From the NCBI GenBank assembly GCA_965218625.1, contig CBDCLG010000015.1, positions 1 to 64,000 on the forward strand: DNA of 64,000 nt. The letters are read 5' to 3'. The DNA is from Bin5 sp965218625 (lineage in GTDB: Bacteria; Chloroflexota; Anaerolineae; Caldilineales; Caldilineaceae). The notes beneath the pieces are model-generated. The model was not told the DNA's origin. It saw only the letters and a list, made by a program, of their open reading frames with translations, and searched no databases. Positions 34,715-42,731 of this stretch are shown piece by piece. Made by a program: the position numbers and the translations under genes. The stretch's first letter is position 1. Each line of letters begins with the position of its first letter.

Positions 34715-34981
34715 ATGGGGCTAAATCGCAAACAGCGGAGGACGATTAAGAGTATTTTTGACCGCCCAACTCGTACAAACATTCGCTGGTCTGATGTGGA
34801 AGACCTCTTTATCGCTGTCGGTGCCAAAATGTCAGAAGGCAGAGGCTCGCGTGTTCGGATCAACTTGAATGATCATATTCGAACAATTCATCGCCCTCAC
34901 CCCGCCGAATAGGCTAGACGCTATGCCGTAGAGGCTGCTCGTGCGTTCCTACAAGAACACGGAATTGAACCTGAACAATGA
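34715..34981 (+). pseudogene. hicA: HicA-like toxin gene interrupted by an in-frame amber codon
   Basis: HicA is a small mRNA-cleaving toxin with a dsRNA-binding-like fold. The frame reads KQRRTIKSIFDRPTRTNIRW, then ISEGRGSR-type sequence (EGRGSRVRIN) and HRPHPAE. TAG then occurs at 34910-34912, after 65 residues. Reading on in the same frame restores the expected C-terminal helix (ARRYAVEAARAFLQEHG), ending at a TGA at 34979-34981 that overlaps the hicB ATG as ATGA, the standard hicAB junction. So one nonsense change (perhaps from GAG or AAG) breaks an otherwise complete gene of 88 codons. Truncation would remove the last helix and may disarm the toxin. Confidence 0.78.
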
Positions 34982-35319
34982 ACTACAGAGGGTACACAGC
35001 CGACATACGTTATGACGAGCGGGACCGGATTTTCTGGGGTCATCTTCTGGGCACCCACGACGATGTCTATTTTGAGGGAACCTCGGTCGAGGAACTGGAA
35101 ACGGCCTTCCACGAGGCCGTTGACGATTACCTGACCTACTGCGAAGAGACAGGGCGGGAGCCGACAAGAGCCGAAAGCGACCAAACTCCCAGCGAGATTT
35201 CCGTCCGGGTCACCAAGGAATTGCAATACCGGACTTTCGTCGCCGCGCAACAGAGCGGCATCAGCCTCGACGACTTCGTCGAGGACGCACTCAATCGGGC
35301 CCTCCAAGAATCCTCTTAG
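34978..35319 (+). CDS. hicB: HicB-like antitoxin
   Basis: HicB neutralises HicA and represses the operon. The 113 residues have an RNase-H-like N-terminal half (YTADIRYDERDRIFWGHLLG, then FEGTSVEELETAFHEAVDDY) and a C-terminal ribbon-helix-helix-like half (EISVRVTKELQYRTFVAAQQSGISLDDFVEDAL) that should bind DNA. It overlaps the end of the hicA frame by the ATGA junction. It remains intact although the toxin frame carries an amber codon. Confidence 0.9.
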   Translation: MNYRGYTADIRYDERDRIFWGHLLGTHDDVYFEGTSVEELETAFHEAVDDYLTYCEETGREPTRAESDQTPSEISVRVTKELQYRTFVAAQQSGISLDDFVEDALNRALQESS

Positions 35320-35349
35320 CGGTCAACAGCGCCGAATCGGATCCCACCT

Positions 35350-36864
35350 CTACTTTTGCCCGGGCATCCCCACCTGCTGGCCGGACAGGTCCAACGGCGG
35401 CGGCGGCCAGTGCAGCCCGCGCTGGCCTGAAAGTTCACGGTTCTGGGCCGGCTGCCACTCGCGCTGGGGCAGGCCGACGAGCTCGCCGTCTTCCAGCCAC
35501 TCCTGATCGCTGCCGTAGAGTTCATCGAGAAGGATTGCGGTCAACCTTTGGCGCTGCGGCGCGTGCTCCTGCGACTGGCTGAGGTCGTGCATCTCCAGTG
35601 GATCGGCCTCCAGATCGAAAAGCTGGAGGCGGTTGCCGGTGGGGTAGTAGATCAGCTTGTACTGGTCCTGGCGGATCATGCGGGTTGCCATAGGGCCTTC
35701 TCCCACTTCACCGAAGAGGTGGGGCCGCCGAGCCGCGCCGACCATCGACTGCCCTTCAACGCTGTCAGGAATCGAGATTCCGGCCAGGTCGAGCAGGGTG
35801 GGCATGACATCCTGCCAGCCGACGAGGCGGTCATTCTCCGTGCCTGCCGGGGTTCGTTCGTCGCCGGCAGGGCCGAGAAGCAGCATCGGGATGTTGGCGG
35901 ACTGTTCGTAGTAGAGACGCTTGGCCCACAGGCCGTGGTGCCCCAGCATATCGCCATGGTCGCTGGTGAAGCAGATGATCGTGTTGTCGAGCAGCTTTTC
36001 CTCTCGCAAGGTGCCGATGACACGGCGCAGCTGGTGATCGATATGGGTGCAGAGCGCGTAGAAGGCACGGTGGATGCCCTGTAGAGCCCCGTCGTTGAAA
36101 GCGTCGCCGTAACGGGTCTGGATCACTTGAAGCGGATAAGGCAAGTCGCTGAAATCGACCGACCACGCTGCCTGGTAAGGAAGCGGGACGTCGATGTCGC
36201 GGTATAGGTTGTAGTACCATTCCAGCGGCACGAGCGGTGGGTGGGGGTGACAATAGGATAGGAACCAGAAGCCGGGACGGGTCGGGTCGCGGCGGCGAAT
36301 CGTCCGGCACATCTGGTCGGTAGCCCAATTGGTAACGTGCGTATGCTCGGGCAGATGCCAGGGGCGGAAGCTGTATTCGTTGTTGCTCATGCCGTGTGCG
36401 TAGGAGCGTCCCGGGTAGCCTTCCTCCCCCATCCACAGCTCGTAATCGTCGATGGCGCCGAGGATGGGTCGACCTTCCTCGGCCAGGATCACGTCGTCGA
36501 ACCCGATGCGGTCGCGCTGGGGAAAGACGTGCAGCTTGCCGACGGCATAGGCCTGATAGCCGGCGTTGCGGAAAGTCTGGGCGAGCGTCGGGAAGGGGGG
36601 CATCGGCTCCTGTACCATGAAGTTGCGATCGCCGTGCGTGCGCGTTGTGGCGCCGGTCATCAGCGTGCGGCGGGCCGGAATGCAAACCGGGCACTCGGCG
36701 TAAGCATTGGTGTAGCGCACGCCGGCGTCCGCCAGGTTGTCGAGCGTGGGCGTGCGGATCGCCTCGTGCCCGGCCCCGCCCATCAGGTATGCTGGCCAGT
36801 GATCGGTCGAGATGAGCAGGACGGACGGCGCGTCGGACCTGCCGCTGTAAAGTGATGCCATCAT
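35350..36864 (-). CDS. Arylsulfatase-family sulfatase
   Basis: The 504-residue sulfatase would remove sulfate esters. The formylglycine motif is CPVCIPARRTLMTG, with Cys61 to be oxidised and the C-x-P-x-R core. Metal ligands are in LISTDHWP near the start and in FTSDHGDMLG later. No signal peptide is visible, so it may work in the cytoplasm on imported sugars. It begins 13 bases after the DapA-like aldolase gene and is the third gene of that operon. Maturation by a formylglycine-generating enzyme is required, and that gene is not in this window. Confidence 0.92.
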   Translation of the reverse strand: MMASLYSGRSDAPSVLLISTDHWPAYLMGGAGHEAIRTPTLDNLADAGVRYTNAYAECPVCIPARRTLMTGATTRTHGDRNFMVQEPMPPFPTLAQTFRNAGYQAYAVGKLHVFPQRDRIGFDDVILAEEGRPILGAIDDYELWMGEEGYPGRSYAHGMSNNEYSFRPWHLPEHTHVTNWATDQMCRTIRRRDPTRPGFWFLSYCHPHPPLVPLEWYYNLYRDIDVPLPYQAAWSVDFSDLPYPLQVIQTRYGDAFNDGALQGIHRAFYALCTHIDHQLRRVIGTLREEKLLDNTIICFTSDHGDMLGHHGLWAKRLYYEQSANIPMLLLGPAGDERTPAGTENDRLVGWQDVMPTLLDLAGISIPDSVEGQSMVGAARRPHLFGEVGEGPMATRMIRQDQYKLIYYPTGNRLQLFDLEADPLEMHDLSQSQEHAPQRQRLTAILLDELYGSDQEWLEDGELVGLPQREWQPAQNRELSGQRGLHWPPPPLDLSGQQVGMPGQK

Positions 36865-36877
36865 CGGACTCGCGGCC

Positions 36878-37834
36878 TCAATGATATTGCGCCAGATCGG
36901 CGATTGCTACCTGTACTTCGCGGGCGATTTCGGCGGGGACAAGCGGGTTGAAAGGCGCGCCGTCGCCGCCGTCAATGTCGTCGAAACCGGACAGGGCCAT
37001 GGCCGAAATGACCGTCCCGTAATTGTAGCGGCGCCCGCCGCGGAAGCGCAGCTCCTCGAGCCCGAAAATCGCATCCTCCACCCGCTGGGACTCGGCAAAG
37101 TCACCGACGCGCTGGGCGTTGTTAATGGCATCGGAGGCACCTGCGTAGACGATGGCGATGCCGGACGTGTGTCCCTTGGAGCCAAGTTGGGCGGCGCGCG
37201 TGCTGCGGTCGCCGATGCCCCAGATGACGAGCCCATTGTCGCCAAGCGCACGTTTGAGTGGCTCGACGTCGTCCTCGCTCGTGCCCACCTTCACGCCGAC
37301 AAAGGCTTCCGAATCGCGGAAGAGGTTTTCCATCTGGGCAAAGTCACGGCCGTCCTTGAAGTAGTAGATGAGCCTGGCGCCGCAGCGGTCATTAATCTCC
37401 TCGCCGAAGGCCATGAACTCGCTGTACATGCTGTCCGGGTCGTAGACACCGGCCAGGGGCATGATGAGATATGCGTCAGGAGGTCGTTCGAGCGCGGCGA
37501 GTTCGCTGATGGTCTCCCTGGCTTCGGCGAGCGGATTGGGCAGCACGCCGGCTATGTAAACGCCCTCACTTCCCATTTCGCGCGTTGTGATGTCGACCAG
37601 GCGAACGTGCTCGGAGCGGGTCATCTGATGGATGGGGCTGGTGCCGGCAATCGAAAGGACGCGCGGACGGTTCTCGCTCTGGCGGTTGTTCTGCATCAGA
37701 TAGCGCACGTTCTTCAGATGCGCTTCGTGGTCGATGCTGCCGTCGCGATAAGGAACGACCGGGATTGCGGTCACGCCCTCCAGCGCAGCCAGCAGCTGGG
37801 AGGTCGAGAGTTGGGCGGTCGCGGCGAGAGTCAT
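36878..37834 (-). CDS. Dihydrodipicolinate synthase (DapA/NAL) family aldolase
   Basis: This 318-residue class I aldolase of the DapA superfamily has the Schiff-base Lys182 in FVGVKVGTSED and Tyr residues in RLIYYFKDG (157-158). The N-terminal GVTAIPVVPYRDGSID is typical. With the enolase-superfamily dehydratase upstream it would fit a 2-keto-3-deoxy sugar acid cleavage step. It has a strong GGAGGAG ribosome site. DapA itself is unlikely because neighbours are catabolic. Confidence 0.87.
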   Translation of the reverse strand: MTLAATAQLSTSQLLAALEGVTAIPVVPYRDGSIDHEAHLKNVRYLMQNNRQSENRPRVLSIAGTSPIHQMTRSEHVRLVDITTREMGSEGVYIAGVLPNPLAEARETISELAALERPPDAYLIMPLAGVYDPDSMYSEFMAFGEEINDRCGARLIYYFKDGRDFAQMENLFRDSEAFVGVKVGTSEDDVEPLKRALGDNGLVIWGIGDRSTRAAQLGSKGHTSGIAIVYAGASDAINNAQRVGDFAESQRVEDAIFGLEELRFRGGRRYNYGTVISAMALSGFDDIDGGDGAPFNPLVPAEIAREVQVAIADLAQYH

Positions 37835-37952
37835 AAAGGCTCCTCCTGAGAACGCAGGCGGGGTGCCCGCGCCAGTTCTGGACTTAGTTTTTGGCGAGAC
37901 GGTTGCTGTACTGCACTGGTCGCTCGCTGCGGCTAACTGGAGCGCCGCGCGT

Positions 37953-39113
37953 TCACCATTCTACCACCGAGACACGATTTCGCTCTACCCAATCCCAGTT
38001 GATTTCAACGCCAAGCCCTGGCCCCTGCGGAATGGGCACATGCCCGTTGGCGTCGATGGCATCCAATTCGTCGCGGTAGTCGAGGTAGAGCTCGGGCTCG
38101 TGGCTGGCGGGCGCCTTGGGGTGCAGGAGGCCCATCTCGTAGTAGTTCGTGTTGCGGATGGCAGCCATGCACTGCCGCTGGACCGGGCCGGGGCCGTGGA
38201 ATTCGAGGTCGATTCCCAGCGCTTCACACGCGTAGGCCAGCTTGATCACACCGGTGATGCCGTCGTAACCGACATCGCCGCGCACGTAGTCGGTGGCATC
38301 GGCGAGCGCGAAGTCGATATGCGGCTCGAGCGAGCGCACATGCTCGGTCTGCAGGATCGGCGTTCTTATGAGCTGGCGCAGTTTGCGGTGGGCAAACTGG
38401 GAGATGCCGCCGTCGCGGTAAGGGTCTTCGTACCAGAAGAAACGGTTTTCGTCGCACGCCCAGCCCACTTTGACGGCATCGCCGAAGGTCAGGAGCTCGC
38501 AGGCCGGGTCCAGCATCAGGTCCATCTTGTCGCCGACGCGCTTGCCCACGGCGTGGACGTTGGCGACCTCCTGGCTGACCGGTGCGCGGCCCCAGCCGTG
38601 GATCTTGAAGGCCGGGTAGCCCATTTCCAGGCACTGTTCGGCGAAATCGGCGAACGCCTCGGGCGTTGAGAGGCCGTCGGGCTGGTGGTCGCCGTGGTAG
38701 GTGCTGGCGTAACAGGGGACACTCTCTTTGTAGCCGCCCAGCAGCTTGTAGACAGGCTGATCGTAGAGCTTTCCGGCGATGTCCCACAGCGCGATGTCGA
38801 TCGGGGCCAGGCCGATGCGGGCCACCTGGCGGAGGGCGCGCTTGACCTCGGTGTAGATCAGCTCACGTTGCAGCGCGCTGCGCCCAATCAGAAAATGGGC
38901 GAAAATGGGAATGGTGGAGAACTCTGCCGCCCTGCCGCCCGCGTACTCGCCGACAATGCCCTGGTCGGTCTCTACGCGAAGGACATTTCCCTGGTGCTTG
39001 ATACGGTTGCCCGGCTCGTAGACGATGTTGAAACCGTTGTAATCGGTACCGAGATTCTCTCTTTCACACTCGTAGGTCTGTAGTTCGATTTTGGTGATGA
39101 TCGGATCGGCCAT
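37953..39113 (-). CDS. Enolase superfamily sugar-acid dehydratase (mandelate racemase/muconate lactonizing family)
   Basis: The 386-residue protein has the full mandelate-racemase-type set: Lys170 and His172 in FKIHGWG, metal ligands Asp202 (LMLDPAC), Glu229 (WYEDPY) and Glu257 (QTEHVR), an Asp near 280 and His306 (EFHGPG). Members dehydrate sugar acids to 2-keto-3-deoxy acids, which DapA-like aldolases cleave. The ATG at 39113 begins ADPIITKIE; the frame to 39230 adds a non-conserved tail. It is the first gene of an operon with the aldolase and a sulfatase. Confidence 0.9.
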   Translation of the reverse strand: MADPIITKIELQTYECERENLGTDYNGFNIVYEPGNRIKHQGNVLRVETDQGIVGEYAGGRAAEFSTIPIFAHFLIGRSALQRELIYTEVKRALRQVARIGLAPIDIALWDIAGKLYDQPVYKLLGGYKESVPCYASTYHGDHQPDGLSTPEAFADFAEQCLEMGYPAFKIHGWGRAPVSQEVANVHAVGKRVGDKMDLMLDPACELLTFGDAVKVGWACDENRFFWYEDPYRDGGISQFAHRKLRQLIRTPILQTEHVRSLEPHIDFALADATDYVRGDVGYDGITGVIKLAYACEALGIDLEFHGPGPVQRQCMAAIRNTNYYEMGLLHPKAPASHEPELYLDYRDELDAIDANGHVPIPQGPGLGVEINWDWVERNRVSVVEW

Positions 39114-39305
39114 GGTTGCCCTGCCTGTGGGATGGTGGTTTGAGTATGAGGGCGACGCGGGTTGCGTGCAACGGTCGTTGGCTCCGCATCGCCACGCAGT
39201 TCGCCCGGCGTATTTTACACCGACTCGCACGACGGCGCATCCATTCCCTGGAATTGGGAAACAGTTGGATCAATCCAGCGTCGGTAGAAAGTGATGACGC
39301 CTGCT

Positions 39306-39725
39306 TCAGGATGGGCTATTGGAGGAGTGATTTGGGGGGTTTGGAGTCCGATTCACATTGCCGGCGATCTTGCCGACCATGGAATCAAGACCCCCAGCAG
39401 CAACTGTCCCAGCAAAGATGGGAAGGCGGCCCGAAAAGGAGTCGTCGAAAAAGTTCAGAGAAATCGATATTCCTGCGCCGAGAATTACAGCTACGATCAT
39501 CAACGAGAGCAGTGCCCTACGCGGACTCTTCCTTCTGTAGATGAGTTCATGGAGAAAGGCAATTGCGGATAGCGCGAAAAATAGCAGTGCCAGTTGCAAC
39601 CGGGAGTCGTCCCCCAGATAGAAATCCCCAATCAAATACGCGCCCGCGGCAGCAACGCCAAACGAAACGGCTCGAGAGCGCCTATAGGGTATTTGCTTCC
39701 ACCGTTCAAGAATATCACTCGCCAT
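39306..39725 (-). CDS. Small integral membrane protein, unknown family, copy A
   Basis: I do not recognise this 139-residue protein. It has about three to four hydrophobic segments (residues about 20-40, 45-60, 70-90 and 105-120) and a basic cytoplasmic turn, YRRKSPRRAL. GGAGG precedes the ATG at 39725. Its core (LLFFALSAIAFLHELIYRR ... GISISLNF ... SGRLPIFAG) aligns by eye with the next gene upstream, so the two are tandem paralogues. It is AT-richer than its neighbours. Confidence 0.6.
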   Translation of the reverse strand: MASDILERWKQIPYRRSRAVSFGVAAAGAYLIGDFYLGDDSRLQLALLFFALSAIAFLHELIYRRKSPRRALLSLMIVAVILGAGISISLNFFDDSFSGRLPIFAGTVAAGGLDSMVGKIAGNVNRTPNPPNHSSNSPS

Positions 39726-39881
39726 CTGAAGTGCCTCCCTTCCCTTTGCGCCGCGTTGGCGGCGCTGTCCACACGTCCTCCTGCAGCGGACCGGTGTTTC
39801 CTTCCCGACCGGGGATCCTTTCATCCTGGTTTTGAACCGCGCCAGAAGCTTGCAGCGTTGGTACAGGGTACGGGGAAGCCG

Positions 39882-40307
39882 CTATGCCTGGCGAAGCCTT
39901 TTGCGAATGAAGGCAAAGGCTTTGGCTCCGATAAACGGTCCGGCGAAGACAGTTAGAACGCCCAGAAATGAAGGGAAACCGAGGTAGAAATTGGCAACCC
40001 ACCAGGAGATCCCCAGCCCCACATAGCGGGCACCGAGGTTGAGGAGATGACCGAAAAGACGCTCACGCCTACAAAGAAAGTTGTGTGCGATTTCCCCTAT
40101 GAAGACCGCCGCAACAAAGAAATACAGCGGAAAGTAAGATTCGAAATAGCTGTGGGCGGTCAGGGCGACCATAAGAGCAGCGAATAGAATCAGGAGCCCA
40201 GCGGCATACCCGCCGACTTTCACATCTGTCAAGAAAGCTACGGCGTTGCAGAATGGCGACGTGCGCCCTACGTCCGGCCCGTCTCTTCGCTCAGTAGAGT
40301 CGTGCAT
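39882..40307 (-). CDS. Small integral membrane protein, unknown family, copy B
   Basis: This 141-residue protein has four hydrophobic segments (about 25-45, 55-75, 88-105 and 110-130) with a basic turn, LCRRERLFGH. YFFVAAVFIGEIAHN, GISWWVANFYLG and FLGVLTVFAG line up with equivalent blocks of the following gene. The start is uncertain: ATG at 40307 or GTG at 40370, and neither has a good ribosome site. Function is unknown; no enzyme motif is visible. Confidence 0.55.
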   Translation of the reverse strand: MHDSTERRDGPDVGRTSPFCNAVAFLTDVKVGGYAAGLLILFAALMVALTAHSYFESYFPLYFFVAAVFIGEIAHNFLCRRERLFGHLLNLGARYVGLGISWWVANFYLGFPSFLGVLTVFAGPFIGAKAFAFIRKRLRQA

Positions 40308-40758
40308 CGCTGAAAGGAGCTCTGTTGCGCGCTGCGCGTGCGAGGCCGCCCGCCATGGCGCGACTTTCACGCCATGGCACTATCCGGTTGGTCAGCGCTT
40401 CCTATGGGGCCGCTAGGCCCGTCGAGAAAGCAGAAGACCGGCGGAGTTTCTAAAAAATAGAATAACGGCCTTGGGCAGCGGCTTGCTCGCTAAAATGTTC
40501 CGATTTCAGGAGGAGGAATTGCCGGTTTTGGCGTGACTGGCGCCGGAATGCGGAATAAAGAGGGAAGAATTGGCGCCAGTGAGGTGTCAAAGCGTGAATT
40601 GCAGCGACATGGAGGAAGGTGACAGCGGGTGCGGGCGGGCGTTCAGGCGCGCAGACATCGCGGGGTAAAACAGGTGGATGTAGGGACGCTGGCGATCAAG
40701 AAGGGAGATCGTCTTTCAGGGTCATGGTCGATCCGAGATTTCACGCAGTTGCGAGGCG
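40308..40758. other. Non-coding stretch with a spaced inverted repeat
   Basis: No supported gene lies here. ACTGGCGCC (40536-40544) and GGCGCCAGT (40572-40580) form a 9-bp inverted repeat with a 27-base spacer. An AT-rich patch is near 40450. No promoter pair was convincing. Confidence 0.4.
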
Positions 40759-41211
40759 CTACGCATGCAGCACGACCCAGCCGTCCTCAACGGTGACGTC
40801 AAAACTTTCGACAGAGGGATCTTCTTCTTCGGCGCGTTGCTCGACCGTCACGTCGTAGGTTCGTACGCGCAGGCGGTGCGGGTTGAAGACCGAGCGCCCG
40901 CTCGTGATGTCGAACTCCCAGCCGTGCCAGGGGCAGCGCAGGACCTGGCCGTCCCGCTCCCAGATGAACTCACCTGGCTGGCTGGCGCGGGCGGTGCCGG
41001 TGATCGTTCCGCGGCAGAGAGGCGCGCCCTGGTGCGGGCAGAGGCTGCGCAGCGCGTAGAAGCCGCCGTGCACGTTAAAGACGCCGATCGAGCGGCTGCC
41101 CACCTCTACAATCCTGCGCCCGCCGGGCGGCAGCTCGCTGACGCGGCAGATGGCGTGGGGCCGCGTGCCGGCGCGGCGCGGGGCCGCACCTTTGGGGCCG
41201 TTGCCGGCCAT
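40759..41211 (-). CDS. Rieske (2Fe-2S) ferredoxin-like protein
   Basis: This 150-residue protein has the complete Rieske cluster motif: Cys58-Pro-His60 in SLCPHQGAPLC and Cys93-Pro-Trp-His96 in RCPWHGWEF. A loop of 15 residues (ITGTARASQPGEFIW region) between them is longer than in small ferredoxins. It has no membrane anchor, so it looks like a soluble electron-transfer or dioxygenase-component ferredoxin. GGGAGG precedes the ATG at 41211. It lies 22 bases downstream of the sulfatase and could share its transcript. Confidence 0.92.
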   Translation of the reverse strand: MAGNGPKGAAPRRAGTRPHAICRVSELPPGGRRIVEVGSRSIGVFNVHGGFYALRSLCPHQGAPLCRGTITGTARASQPGEFIWERDGQVLRCPWHGWEFDITSGRSVFNPHRLRVRTYDVTVEQRAEEEDPSVESFDVTVEDGWVVLHA

Positions 41212-41233
41212 TTGGCCTCCCTTCACAGTCTTC

Positions 41234-42634
41234 TCAGTAGGGCCACGCGCGCGGCAGCGGCCTCTCCGCGGCCAGCAGCTTGTGGCTCAGCCGGTGGCGA
41301 ACGTCGGCCAGTTCGGAGGCGTAGGAAGGCTCGGCGGCCACATCGCGGTAGTCGCCCCAGTCGGCGGACAGATCGTAGAGACGTTCGGCGCCGTCGGCGT
41401 GGAGGACATATCGAAAACGTTCGGTACGCAGCGACTTCCAACCGGTATGTTCGGTCAGGGCGGAGTCGGCGCCGGCCCCTTCGCCGTAGAGGCGCGGCAG
41501 CAGCGAGCAACCCTGCAGGTGGGGCGGAATCTGAATTGCGGCCAGATCCAGGATGGTCGGCAGCACGTCGAGCGACTCGGTCAGGCAGGAATCGGTGCGG
41601 GCGTGCGCAGCATTGCCCGGCAGACGCATCAGCAGCGGGACGCGGCTGCACTGGTCATGGGCGGGGTAGCCCTTGCCGTAACGCAGGTGCTCACCGAGCC
41701 ACTCGCCGTGATCTGAGGTGAAGATGACAACTGTTTCGTCAGCCAGACCCGACTCTTCGAGCGAAGCCAGCATCCGACCGACGTGATGGTCCACCTCGCT
41801 GACCTGTCCGTAATAGCCTTGCCGCGCCAGGCGCAACTCTTCGTCGGGGAAGTTGCGCGCGTTGCGCTGGGCGTCCACTTCGGGGGGGAAAGTCGGAAGG
41901 GGCAGGGACGCGGGATCGTAGAGATCAAAACAGTGCTGTGGCGCCACCCAAGGTGAGTGGGGCGAGTAGATGCCGGCGATGCAGAGGAAATGCTGGCCCG
42001 ATTGGGCCTGCCGGCGCATGAATTCGATGGTCTGTTCGGCGACAAATGCGGTGTGGGTCATATCGTCGCGGCAGCGGGCGGGCAGTGGGCGCTTGGGGAA
42101 GCGTTCTGCAGGGTGCTCGATCCCATCCTGCACGCCCATGGTCTGTTGCCAGACCTCGGTCATCGGGGCGAGCCCCCAGCTGATGAATGGGAGTTGATCG
42201 GGCGCGCGGCGGCGTACCCAGGCGCGATAGGCATCCTCGTAGGAGCCGGGTTCGTCGGAGATTTCCAGGTGATCGAAGCCGTAGGCCGGGTGGTACGTGC
42301 GGTGATCGCGGTTGGCGTGGGGCTGGAAGTGGAGTTTGCCGATGTTGGCCGAACGGTAGCCGTAGGGGGCCAGCAGGCGGGGCAACGTCACCGTATCCTC
42401 CGGCACGGGCACGCCCATGTGGGATATGCCGAGCGTGGATGGGTACTGTCCCGTGAGGAAGCTCAGGCGGCTGGGCATGCAGACGGGATTCTGCACAAAA
42501 CAGTGATCGAAGTTGACGCTTTCACGCGCCAATCTGTCCAGGTGTGGCGTGTGAATGTGGTGATTGCCGCTTGCGCCGAGGGCGTCCCAGCGCTGTTGAT
42601 CGGTGTAGATGATGAGGAAGTTGGGGCGGCGCAT
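41234..42634 (-). CDS. Arylsulfatase-family sulfatase
   Basis: The 466-residue sulfatase has the formylglycine signature NPVCMPSRLSFLTG (Cys52, Pro54, Arg56) and metal ligands in IIYTDQQRWD and FTSDHGEWLG. It resembles choline-sulfatase/arylsulfatase-type enzymes acting on small sulfate esters. No signal peptide is visible. It is divergent from the MDR dehydrogenase and upstream of the Rieske gene. It is a separate family member from that at 35350, not a close paralogue. Confidence 0.92.
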   Translation of the reverse strand: MRRPNFLIIYTDQQRWDALGASGNHHIHTPHLDRLARESVNFDHCFVQNPVCMPSRLSFLTGQYPSTLGISHMGVPVPEDTVTLPRLLAPYGYRSANIGKLHFQPHANRDHRTYHPAYGFDHLEISDEPGSYEDAYRAWVRRRAPDQLPFISWGLAPMTEVWQQTMGVQDGIEHPAERFPKRPLPARCRDDMTHTAFVAEQTIEFMRRQAQSGQHFLCIAGIYSPHSPWVAPQHCFDLYDPASLPLPTFPPEVDAQRNARNFPDEELRLARQGYYGQVSEVDHHVGRMLASLEESGLADETVVIFTSDHGEWLGEHLRYGKGYPAHDQCSRVPLLMRLPGNAAHARTDSCLTESLDVLPTILDLAAIQIPPHLQGCSLLPRLYGEGAGADSALTEHTGWKSLRTERFRYVLHADGAERLYDLSADWGDYRDVAAEPSYASELADVRHRLSHKLLAAERPLPRAWPY

Positions 42635-42673
42635 GAGAACGGCGGATCGCGGCTAGTGGAAAGTGGCTGGTGT

Positions 42674-42681
42674 AGTATACT
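42674..42681. promoter_or_regulatory. AGTATACT palindrome in a divergent promoter gap
   Basis: The 10-base palindrome TAGTATACTA (42673-42682) is centred in the 97-bp gap between the divergent sulfatase and MDR genes, with a TATACT -10-like hexamer on each strand. The same octamer occurs at 470 and 19237. Confidence 0.35.
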
Positions 42682-42731
42682 ATCCTCTATCCACTATTCG
42701 CGAACAACCACTTTTTTGCGAGGTACTCACC

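Noticed and set aside
40536..40580. Transposon end repeats
   Set aside because: The 9-bp repeat encloses only 27 bases and no transposase is near.
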